Of a DNA stretch of 29,337 nucleotides, positions 1-6,190 are shown one piece after another. The position numbers and the translations under genes were made by a program. This DNA comes from a virus. The DNA lies in IMG/VR virus record IMGVR_UViG_3300042261_000599, positions 1 to 29,337 of that record; one strand, given 5' to 3'. Each line of letters starts with the position of its first letter. Within the stretch, counting starts at the first letter, position 1. Below the pieces are notes generated by a model. It did not search any database. It saw only the letters and a list, made by a program, of their open reading frames with translations, and was not told where the DNA came from.

Positions 1-66
1 CCTCTCAACGTATGCCTGGTCGATGGGTATATGGAACTACTGGATTAAACCAATAAGGGCTTAACG

Positions 67-606
67 ATGAAATTTCCCTGCCCCTACTGCCGGAAGGAAC
101 TGGATCTGATGGAACTGCACTTGGAGAGCGACCTGAATGCCATCATAAAGGCGATGCCCGCCTTCGGCCACCATGCACACGTCGTCATGGGGTACTGCTA
201 CCTCTTTGGCGTCAGCCCGCTCAAGCTGAAGGCGAAGAAGCTCCGGATCCTGCTGGAGGAGCTGAAACGACTGTTCGACGCCGAGGGGTTCAGCTTCGAA
301 AAGCAGAAATACGCCATCACCCGCCAGGGAATCGCCGAGGCCTTGGACATCGTGGTCAAGCGGGAATTTGCCAACCTTCTGCACAATCACAACTACCTGA
401 AGCAGGTCATGATCGGGATCTCGGAACGGGAGCGAGGACATGCGTCCCGCCAGGCGGAAAAAGATCTGAAGAAGAAGGAAGCTCAGATCATGCGAAAGAG
501 CGACGGCGAGTCAGATCTGGAACGCATCACACCGTCCGAGCTGCCCGCGGATGTCAAGGCCGGAATCGATGATCTGAAGCGCAGGCTTAAAATGGGAGAC
601 GAATAG
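67..606 (+). CDS. Zinc-finger hypothetical protein of the Mu-like middle region
   Basis: A 179-residue soluble protein that I cannot assign to a named family. It opens with a CPYC pair at residues 5-8, which looks like half of a zinc knuckle or a rubredoxin-like turn. The rest is helical and strongly charged, with a lysine/glutamate-rich stretch at about 118-145 that could be a coiled coil. The start codon ATG follows a weak purine-rich AAGGG. The gene ends with TAG directly before the next ATG. Its place upstream of the lysis cassette is where Mu keeps small middle-region genes, so a role in regulation or replication is possible but not shown. An upstream gene probably ends within the first 64 bases, but all three frames close there, so its reading frame cannot be chosen. 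Confidence 0.75.
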   Translation: MKFPCPYCRKELDLMELHLESDLNAIIKAMPAFGHHAHVVMGYCYLFGVSPLKLKAKKLRILLEELKRLFDAEGFSFEKQKYAITRQGIAEALDIVVKREFANLLHNHNYLKQVMIGISERERGHASRQAEKDLKKKEAQIMRKSDGESDLERITPSELPADVKAGIDDLKRRLKMGDE

Positions 607-696
607 ATGCTCACCTGGACGGATGTCGCATTAGTAGCAATCTGTCTGGCATTCATGTCTTTCGTCATGTGGCTGATGAACCCGCCGGGACATTAA
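607..696 (+). CDS. Possible 29-residue single-pass membrane peptide
   Basis: This very short frame starts at the base after the stop of the preceding gene and has GGGAGA about seven bases upstream, a usable ribosome binding site. The product is almost entirely one hydrophobic helix (from TDVALVAICLAFMSFVMWLM) followed by NPPGH. Such peptides are common but poorly annotated in phages and may modulate membranes. The length is short enough that chance cannot be excluded. No function is proposed. Confidence 0.4.
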   Translation: MLTWTDVALVAICLAFMSFVMWLMNPPGH

Positions 697-716
697 TTGA
701 TTGTTGGAGGTGGACT

Positions 717-1274
717 ATGCATTGCGATGATTGTTGTGACCAGCCGGTATGCGACGCACGCGAATCGTTCATCTTCGGCGATCAGCTCCAATTATGTTGT
801 GAATCCGGAAGGCCTGACTATCGTCCGGATGATTATTTTTTCTTTGACGAGGCAGTAGAAAATACACGGGAGGAGGTAGAAACTGAGATGAACAAGAAAG
901 GAACTTGCGTTAACTGCAATCGTGGTCCTCTCAATCTAGTCGGCGATCATTGCTATACTTGCTACAATGCCGCTAAGGGGAAAAGCGGCGATGATCGAGA
1001 AAAGGCGCTTCAAGACGTTAAACTGAGAATTCAGAGTGGAAGCATTCATTCCAACGGGAAGAAACCCGCATCAACAGAGGAAGAGAAAACGAATGATTCC
1101 CCTGCACCGGGCAACATTGAACCCGGCTTGAAAACCGGATTGATTAGTCTTGATTTGGATAGATATCCAAAAATCAAGTCAGCGATCGAGAAAGAGGCGG
1201 AGATGGAAATTCGGACGCTCGCAGAGCAAAGCCTCTACATTCTAAAAAAGCACGCAGAAGAGTCTGGGTTCTAG
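717..1274 (+). CDS. Cys-rich zinc-ribbon protein with ribbon-helix-helix-like C-terminus
   Basis: A 185-residue protein of unknown function. I start it at the ATG preceded by GGAGGT five bases upstream rather than at an in-frame ATG 48 bases earlier with no good ribosome binding site. The N-terminal 57 residues are cysteine-rich. A second zinc-ribbon candidate follows, with CVNC at residues 64-67 and CYTC at 79-82. The last 45 residues (about 141-185) have the short strand plus two helices expected of ribbon-helix-helix DNA-binding domains, which is an inference from pattern only. An internal in-frame ATG at 888 has its own strong GGAGGAGGT and would give a 128-residue form beginning at the second zinc ribbon. 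Base composition is richer in A+T than the structural genes, suggesting separate acquisition. A DNA-binding regulator is the best guess. Confidence 0.7.
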   Translation: MHCDDCCDQPVCDARESFIFGDQLQLCCESGRPDYRPDDYFFFDEAVENTREEVETEMNKKGTCVNCNRGPLNLVGDHCYTCYNAAKGKSGDDREKALQDVKLRIQSGSIHSNGKKPASTEEEKTNDSPAPGNIEPGLKTGLISLDLDRYPKIKSAIEKEAEMEIRTLAEQSLYILKKHAEESGF

Positions 1275-1289
1275 GGGAGGAAAATAGGC

Positions 1290-1493
1290 ATGCTAAACCC
1301 GGGGTATACGGTCATCGCCAAGAAGAAGAGAAGAGAGGACCCGGCGGAAACGCCCGGCAGGAGCTTTATTTGCCCGGCATGCAAGAAAATCTTCCTCGAA
1401 GTCGCTGAGGAACCGGTCATGTTTCTGACGAAATGCTCTCACTGTAAAAGTTGGATCTACGGTGAGAAAAAAGTTGCAAATAATTTAGGATAA
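1290..1493 (+). CDS. Small zinc-ribbon protein, Com-like
   Basis: A 67-residue protein starting at an ATG nine bases after GGGGAGG. It carries two cysteine pairs, CPAC near residue 28 and CSHC near residue 49, separated by about 17 residues, followed by a basic tail. The spacing and small size recall Com of phage Mu, the zinc-binding RNA-binding activator of mom translation. Com normally lies directly upstream of its modification gene, whereas here the only modification gene is at the far right end. The resemblance may therefore only reflect a generic zinc ribbon. It is the last gene before a strong terminator and so closes the middle transcription unit. Confidence 0.65.
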   Translation: MLNPGYTVIAKKKRREDPAETPGRSFICPACKKIFLEVAEEPVMFLTKCSHCKSWIYGEKKVANNLG

Positions 1494-1555
1494 CAGTAGT
1501 CTAGCTCAAATTTTAGAGGCGGCTGGACCGCCCTTTGTTAAAGCAAGGCTCATGA

Positions 1556-1599
1556 AGCCCGGTATCCGGAGACAGCTCTCCGGTGCCGGGCTTTTTTTA
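1556..1599 (+). terminator. Strong intrinsic terminator closing the middle region
   Basis: An AGCCCGG/CCGGGCT lower stem and a CCGGAGA/TCTCCGG upper stem with a CAGC loop are followed by seven T. A small internal loop separates the stems. It lies 63 bases after the zinc-ribbon gene and just before the lysis cassette, so the late genes probably have their own promoter between here and 1634. I could not recognise that promoter. A second small hairpin, GGCGG/CCGCC, sits at 1518-1532. Confidence 0.9.
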
Positions 1600-1633
1600 T
1601 TTGGAGCCGCACTGACGGAGGAAAAATGAAGCG

Positions 1634-1927
1634 ATGAAAGCTAAACTCAGGCAAACAGTCAAATACCTGCTTCGATTCGGTCTCCTCTTCATCATTGCCG
1701 CCCCGATTGTCTATTTCGTGATGGGTCCCCGCGCCATCGCAACCCTTACCTATAAATTGTGCCTGGTTTCAGTGTTCGCCGGTTTGGCCGAGTTGCTCTG
1801 GGCGATCGGCTACCGGCTCTTTTTCGGCAAAATGGAGGCCATGCAAAGCAATGAACGTTTGGGCGTCCTTATTTTCCGCGGCCTGTTTTACGGCTCAATT
1901 ATTATTGCCGGTACCCTCGGCCTGTGA
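1634..1927 (+). CDS. Putative phage holin
   Basis: A 97-residue membrane protein that would form the inner-membrane lesions letting the endolysin out. Three hydrophobic helices are visible at about residues 12-30, 36-60 and 78-96, with a basic N-terminus (MKAKLRQ), consistent with a three-helix holin. The sequence resembles holins found next to lysozymes in Mu-like phages of Gram-negative hosts. Its 3' end overlaps the endolysin gene by 77 bases in another frame. The GGAGG at 1617-1621 is 12 bases from this ATG but ideally spaced for an ATG at 1626 that opens a three-codon frame (Met-Lys-Arg-stop) whose stop overlaps the holin start, suggesting coupled or damped initiation. Confidence 0.8.
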   Translation: MKAKLRQTVKYLLRFGLLFIIAAPIVYFVMGPRAIATLTYKLCLVSVFAGLAELLWAIGYRLFFGKMEAMQSNERLGVLIFRGLFYGSIIIAGTLGL

Positions 1928-2450
1928 AACGACCATCGATCGCTGCCTCAAGTATTACCCGCAGGTGATACGCGAAGCGCATCACTTCGGCGGCCTGGAT
2001 GCACCGGCTCACGAGATGATGGCGCAGATCGAGCAGGAAAGCCGATGCGATGAGGGTATCACGGCCTTCGACGGCGGGGCCGGGCTCGGTCAGTTCATGC
2101 CTGCGACGGCGGACTGGATCCAGCAGAAAGAACCCGCCCTGCAGCAAGTATCACCGAAAGCAGCGCCATACGATCCCCGATGGGCGATCCGGGCGCTGGT
2201 TCTTTACGATATCGATCTGTACGGCGAGGTGCTCTGCCCGTCCTGGTGGAATGTGTACCGCGCTTACAACGGCGGCGCCGGGCAACTTAACCGGGAGATT
2301 CGGAGGTCCGGGTCCTGCAACCGGGACGCGATTGAAGCCGCCTGCAGCAGAAAGGTCATTAAAACGAAGTGGGGACCGCTGGATTTGTGCTGGGTCAACT
2401 GTGATTACCCCCGGCAAATCGAGAAGCGGAGCCGGAAGTATATGGATTGA
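1851..2450 (+). CDS. Endolysin, SLT-type lytic transglycosylase fold
   Basis: A 199-residue murein-degrading enzyme with a hydrophobic N-terminal segment (about residues 5-23, ending PVPSAC) that is a signal peptide or a signal-arrest-release anchor, so export may be Sec-dependent. The lysozyme-like transglycosylase signature is clear: EQES at 61-64 with the likely catalytic Glu63, GLGQFMPATA at 78-87, and AYNGG at 138-142. These match the ES, GLMQ-PATA and AYNAG motifs of the SLT family. Many cysteines suggest disulfides in the periplasm. The start lies inside the holin gene, 12 bases after GGAGG, so translation of the two is linked. Length fits phage endolysins of this class. Confidence 0.88.
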   Translation: MNVWASLFSAACFTAQLLLPVPSACETTIDRCLKYYPQVIREAHHFGGLDAPAHEMMAQIEQESRCDEGITAFDGGAGLGQFMPATADWIQQKEPALQQVSPKAAPYDPRWAIRALVLYDIDLYGEVLCPSWWNVYRAYNGGAGQLNREIRRSGSCNRDAIEAACSRKVIKTKWGPLDLCWVNCDYPRQIEKRSRKYMD

Positions 2451-2489
2451 TCTTGAGGAGAGCCCCCGGACCCCGCGCATAAGGAAGCC

Positions 2490-2879
2490 ATGACGTTCAT
2501 CATTAAGAACTGGAAACTGATCCTTGCCGCCGTTTTGGCTGCTGCCTGTATCACTGCAGGTTGGACGGCGGCCTGGAAGATTCGCGGTGTGGAAGTGGGT
2601 GAGCAGAAAGCTCAGGTCGTGCAACTCAATTCGGACCTGGATGAAGCCAAAAAAGCCAACAAGGAAAACATGAACACGATCGCCAGCCTGCAGGAGGAAC
2701 AAAAACGGTCGGACACGCTCTGCAGCGCACGGCTGAAAAAACGGGACCGGTTGACCGCCCGGATCCGCGAGATCGATGCCATCACAACATCGAAAGGAAA
2801 GAGCAATGAGAAAGGCCTTACTGCTGATCCTCTGCTTGATCGGCTTAACGGCATGTTCGGCGTCCCGGGCGGTCGTTAA
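2490..2879 (+). CDS. Rz-like inner-membrane spanin
   Basis: A 129-residue type II membrane protein: a short basic N-terminus, one helix at about residues 7-28, then a long charged, heptad-like periplasmic region (about 35-100) predicted to be a coiled coil. With the o-spanin encoded in a different frame inside its 3' end, it would span the periplasm and fuse inner and outer membranes at the last step of lysis. The start ATG has AAGGA a few bases upstream. The overlapping two-frame arrangement is the classic Rz/Rz1 design and the best evidence for the call. Confidence 0.85.
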   Translation: MTFIIKNWKLILAAVLAAACITAGWTAAWKIRGVEVGEQKAQVVQLNSDLDEAKKANKENMNTIASLQEEQKRSDTLCSARLKKRDRLTARIREIDAITTSKGKSNEKGLTADPLLDRLNGMFGVPGGR

Positions 2880-3099
2880 AACGGAATACATTCCGGCCAC
2901 GGTGCCGGAGTTACCGGCGGAGCCCACGTATTACTCGGTGCAATTACGGGGTTCGGCGATGCCCGGCTGGTACTGCCTGGACGAGGCAAATGCGAAGAAC
3001 CTGCTCAAGAATTTTGAAATCATGAAGGGCTACCAGGTCGATATGCGCCAGATCCTGGAGAGCCTGAAATCATCCGGAGACGTGAATGGACGAAATTGA
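2806..3099 (+). CDS. Rz1-like outer-membrane spanin lipoprotein
   Basis: A 97-residue lipoprotein. Its signal peptide ends in a textbook lipobox, LTAC, at residues 14-17, so the mature protein would begin at Cys17 and be anchored in the outer membrane. It overlaps the 3' end of the i-spanin gene by 74 bases in another frame. I chose the ATG with AAAGGAAAGAG just upstream. An in-frame ATG 30 bases earlier would spoil the signal peptide. The mature part contains a proline-rich stretch (ATVPELPAEPTYY) as in other Rz1 proteins and is longer than lambda Rz1. Its own 3' end overlaps the next gene by 14 bases. Confidence 0.87.
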   Translation: MRKALLLILCLIGLTACSASRAVVKTEYIPATVPELPAEPTYYSVQLRGSAMPGWYCLDEANAKNLLKNFEIMKGYQVDMRQILESLKSSGDVNGRN

Positions 3100-3334
3100 C
3101 GAGGCACAGGAACGAGCGGAACTATTCCTCAACAACGCTTTGCGCAAACATTTCGATCGGCCGGAGGAAACTGGACGGGACTTCAGGTTCTTCGATGACG
3201 ATAATCCCGTCATCTGCATCGACTGTGAGCAGCTCATGGATCCGGAGCGCCTGGAGGCAAATCCCAAAGCGATCCGTTGTGTCGAATGTCAGGCAAAACA
3301 CGAACGCAAGCTCAAGGTGGAGGGCATGGCATGA
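3086..3334 (+). CDS. TraR/DksA-type C4 zinc-finger protein
   Basis: An 82-residue protein with Cys44, Cys47, Cys65 and Cys68 forming a C4 zinc finger in the pattern ICIDC-(17)-CVEC followed by KHERK, which matches the C-terminal zinc finger of TraR/DksA family proteins. The middle residues (DPERLEANP) also match. Family members bind the secondary channel of RNA polymerase, and TraR-like short forms act without ppGpp. Phage copies sit at this same place in Mu-like late operons. It overlaps the o-spanin end and shares ATGA with the next gene, so it is co-translated with the lysis and packaging genes. Confidence 0.85.
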   Translation: MDEIDEAQERAELFLNNALRKHFDRPEETGRDFRFFDDDNPVICIDCEQLMDPERLEANPKAIRCVECQAKHERKLKVEGMA

Positions 3335-3663
3335 CGGGACACGAGGCTGACGGCTTTAACCAATGGGGGCTTTTCGGCGCCGTTTTAGCCCTGGTTGCGG
3401 CCTGGAGTCTGATCATCATCGCCGCCCTGCGTGTCATGTTTTCCCGGGGGATCAAGAATATTGAGGACAAACTGATTGCTTTCGGCGAGACGCAAAAAGC
3501 CTGCACGACGCTGCAGCGGGAACTTTTGGAACTGAAAGCGGATCTGGCCTTGTCATACGTAAGGCGCGAGGATTTTATCCGGTTTGACGTGGTCATCAAC
3601 TCTAAACTTGACAAGCTCCGCGACCTGGTTGTGGAGGCGCTGCGAGGAAAAAAAGAATGCTGA
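3331..3663 (+). CDS. Mu gp25-like (DUF2730-type) membrane-anchored protein
   Basis: A 110-residue protein with one strong membrane helix at about residues 12-35 and a downstream charged helical region. In Mu and its relatives a small single-pass protein of this layout (gp25, DUF2730) lies between the lysis genes and the small terminase. The assignment rests on position, size and topology rather than a diagnostic motif. I chose the ATG that overlaps the preceding TGA (ATGA), with GGTGGAGGG upstream. The function of the family is unknown. Confidence 0.65.
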   Translation: MTGHEADGFNQWGLFGAVLALVAAWSLIIIAALRVMFSRGIKNIEDKLIAFGETQKACTTLQRELLELKADLALSYVRREDFIRFDVVINSKLDKLRDLVVEALRGKKEC

Positions 3664-3962
3664 ATCTGGATATGGAACGGGCACGCCGTTTAGAGATGCG
3701 GTGGTACATTCTCCGGGCGCTTTACGCGGCACAACCGGTCGGCACGTCCGAGGCGATCGTCAAAAACGCCATTTCGGACATTGTCCCCGATATCACGGAT
3801 ATGGATGTACGCAGGGAACTCGATTATCTGGCCGAGCGGGATCTCGTGGAAATCGCAAAGAACCGGCCCGTCTGGTTTGCCAAGATCAATTATCACGGCA
3901 TCGACATTGTCGAATACACCGTCCCCTGCCATGCGGGCATCGCCCGGCCGGAAAAGTGGTGA
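3657..3962 (+). CDS. Mu gp26-like winged-helix-like phage protein
   Basis: A 101-residue protein with a probable winged-helix fold: an N-terminal helix (MERARRLEMRWYILRAL), a helix-turn-helix-like stretch at about 31-60, and DLVEI leading into a beta wing. It occupies the position of gp26 in Mu, just before DUF3486. It overlaps the preceding gene by seven bases. DNA binding in packaging or late control would fit the fold but is inferred. It ends eight bases before the next start. Confidence 0.65.
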   Translation: MLNLDMERARRLEMRWYILRALYAAQPVGTSEAIVKNAISDIVPDITDMDVRRELDYLAERDLVEIAKNRPVWFAKINYHGIDIVEYTVPCHAGIARPEKW

Positions 3963-3969
3963 ACAGAAC

Positions 3970-4509
3970 ATGCCGAAGCGTTCGAAGATCACACAACTCC
4001 CTCCGGATATAAAAGCCAAGCTCGATAAGATGCTGATCGAGGGAAGCTTTTCCGACTATGACCGCATGGCGGACTGGTTGAACGAGCAATTACTCGATCA
4101 GGATCTGGAGCTGACAATATCCAAATCGTCCATTCATCGCTACGGGCAAAACTTCGAGGAAAAAATGGTGGCGATCAAGATCGCCACCGAACAGGCCCGC
4201 GCCATTACGGAGGCGGTCGGCGACGGAGAGGGCGTCGTCGGTGATGCCCTGACCAGTCTTTGCCAGGAGAAGGCCTTCCAAGTCCTCGTCAAAATGGGCG
4301 AGCTCGATCCGGAGGATGTCGATTTCACGAAACTGACGGTGGCCGTCGCCAAGCTGAACAAGGCGTCGGTCGATCAGAAGAAGTGGCTGTCCGAGGTCAG
4401 GGTCAAGGCGAAAGCAACGGCCGAAGATGTGGTGAAGGCGGTCAAAAAAGGCGGCATGTCAGAAAAGACGGCGGAAGAGATCCGGAAGAAGATTTTGGGG
4501 ATCGTATGA
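3970..4509 (+). CDS. DUF3486 protein, Mu gp27-like, probable small terminase
   Basis: A 179-residue helical protein. The N-terminus (PKRSKITQLPPDIKAKLD) and the following segment with SISRYG-type spacing (SKSSIHRYGQNFEEKM, about residues 51-66) are typical of DUF3486. Its members lie immediately upstream of the large terminase in Mu-like phages and are thought to recognise DNA for packaging. The predicted helix-turn-helix in the first 65 residues fits DNA binding, and the remainder is helical, suitable for oligomer formation. The start is the ATG at PKRSK, since longer in-frame extensions run through the previous gene. The stop overlaps the terminase start (ATGA). Confidence 0.85.
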   Translation: MPKRSKITQLPPDIKAKLDKMLIEGSFSDYDRMADWLNEQLLDQDLELTISKSSIHRYGQNFEEKMVAIKIATEQARAITEAVGDGEGVVGDALTSLCQEKAFQVLVKMGELDPEDVDFTKLTVAVAKLNKASVDQKKWLSEVRVKAKATAEDVVKAVKKGGMSEKTAEEIRKKILGIV

Positions 4510-6047
4510 CGGACGCAAACCCGCAGAATGATTTTGACCAGGCGCGTACCGCGACAGGCGTCCTTTTGCCGTATCAGGTCAAGTGGGTCGCCGATCAGGC
4601 GTTGGTCAAGGTTATCGAGAAGTCTCGGCGGGTTGGTATCTCGTGGGCCGAGGCGGCGGACGACACCCTTTATGCGTCCGAAACGGGAAAGGGAGAGAAG
4701 CGCAACGTCTGGTACATCGGCTACACGAAAGACATGGCGCTGGAATTCATCAACGATTGCGCGAACTGGTCACGGGCCTATAACCTGGCCGTCTCGGCGA
4801 TCGAGGATTACGAGGAGATCGACGAGGAAGAAGTCGGCGGTATCGTCCAGGAGAAGAAGATCCTGGCTTATAAGATCACCTTTCAATCGGGATGGCGCAT
4901 CACGGCGCTCTCCAGCCGACCGACGAATCTCCGCGGCAAGCAGGGACGGGTGGTCATCGATGAGGCGGCCTTCCATGACGACTTGAAAGGGCTGATCAAG
5001 GCGGCGATGGCGCTCCTCATGTGGGGCGGCCAGGTGCGGATCATCAGCACCCATTTCGGCGACACGAACGAATTCAATTCTCTCATCCAGGATATCCGGG
5101 CAGGGAAAAAGCCCTACAGCCTCCATCGCGTCGACTTCGACGAAGCCCTGCAGGACGGTCTTTACCGGCGGATCTGCTCGGTCCTGGGACGAGAATGGTC
5201 AAAGGAAGAAGAGGAGGTTTGGCGTCAGGGTATCGTTGACTCCTACGGTGATGACGCGGACGAGGAGCTATTCTGCATTCCTGCCCAGGGATCCGGAACG
5301 TTTCTAACCCGCGCTTTGATCGAGACCTGTCTATCTCCCGAGATCCCAGTGATCCGCCTTGAACGGCCGTCATCGTTTGCGGAGCTCTCCGACCATCTAC
5401 GTCAGGCCGACATCAAGGACTGGTGCGATGAGGTGCTGCAGCCGCTGCTATCTGATCTGAATCCACACCGCAACACTGTGGTCGGCGAGGACTTCGGGCG
5501 GAGCGGAGACCTTTCCGTCTTCATTCCCCTGGAAGAGCAGCAGAACGCACATTGGCACGCCCTCTTTCAGTTGGAAATGCACAATGTCCCGTTTCAGCAG
5601 CAGGAACAGATCTTCTACTACATCTGCGATCGTCTACCCCGTTTTCGTTACGGTGCCCTAGACGCGCGCGGCAATGGGCAGTACCTGGCCGAGCGCGCCA
5701 TGCAGAAATACGGCGCCGACCGGATCGCCCAAGTCATGCTGACCGAACAATGGTACCGGGAAAATATGCCGCGGTTCAAAGCGGCGTTTGACGACAAGAC
5801 AATTCTCCTCGCCCAGGATGCGGATGTGATCGAGGATCTGCGCGCCTTCAAGTTCGTGCGCGGAGTCGCCAAATTACCGGACGTTCGGGTTAAGGGAAAG
5901 GACAACAAGAAGCGCCACGGCGACTCGGGCGTCGCCAGCACAATGGCTTGGTTTGCGGTCCATCAGGAATGGGGCGGCGGTCCGGTCGGGTATGAGACGG
6001 TGCAATCCCGGGAGACTGTCAAGGGAATGGGGCGGGGCGCCTGGTGA
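4506..6047 (+). CDS. Large terminase subunit (Mu gp28-like)
   Basis: A 513-residue ATP-driven DNA packaging motor and headful nuclease. The ATPase domain shows a Walker A-like KSRRVGIS at 39-46 (a degenerate P-loop, as is usual in Mu gp28 relatives), Walker B VVIDEAA at 149-155 with the catalytic Glu, and the coupling motif IISTH at 179-183. The RNase H-like nuclease domain follows, with acidic clusters in GEDFGRSGDLS, GALDARGNG and HGDSGVAS that supply the metal ligands. I start at the ATG overlapping the preceding TGA. Longer frames upstream only read antisense-like protein in the previous gene. It works with the DUF3486 protein and the portal. Confidence 0.93.
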   Translation: MTDANPQNDFDQARTATGVLLPYQVKWVADQALVKVIEKSRRVGISWAEAADDTLYASETGKGEKRNVWYIGYTKDMALEFINDCANWSRAYNLAVSAIEDYEEIDEEEVGGIVQEKKILAYKITFQSGWRITALSSRPTNLRGKQGRVVIDEAAFHDDLKGLIKAAMALLMWGGQVRIISTHFGDTNEFNSLIQDIRAGKKPYSLHRVDFDEALQDGLYRRICSVLGREWSKEEEEVWRQGIVDSYGDDADEELFCIPAQGSGTFLTRALIETCLSPEIPVIRLERPSSFAELSDHLRQADIKDWCDEVLQPLLSDLNPHRNTVVGEDFGRSGDLSVFIPLEEQQNAHWHALFQLEMHNVPFQQQEQIFYYICDRLPRFRYGALDARGNGQYLAERAMQKYGADRIAQVMLTEQWYRENMPRFKAAFDDKTILLAQDADVIEDLRAFKFVRGVAKLPDVRVKGKDNKKRHGDSGVASTMAWFAVHQEWGGGPVGYETVQSRETVKGMGRGAW

Positions 6048-6190
6048 TGATGAATGCTGATGATGATAGCAATGCGACGCGTTAAAACACCCGAGAATCG
6101 ATTTTCCGGTCAGTGGGGCGGCAACCTACCGCGGGCAGCATCGATAAAGCACATTTTCCGGACACGGAGCGCAGACGAGGGGAGTTTGTC

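Noticed and set aside
2151-2927. A 258-residue minus-strand frame opposite endolysin and spanin genes
   Set aside because: Both strands cannot plausibly code here, and the + strand genes carry diagnostic motifs.
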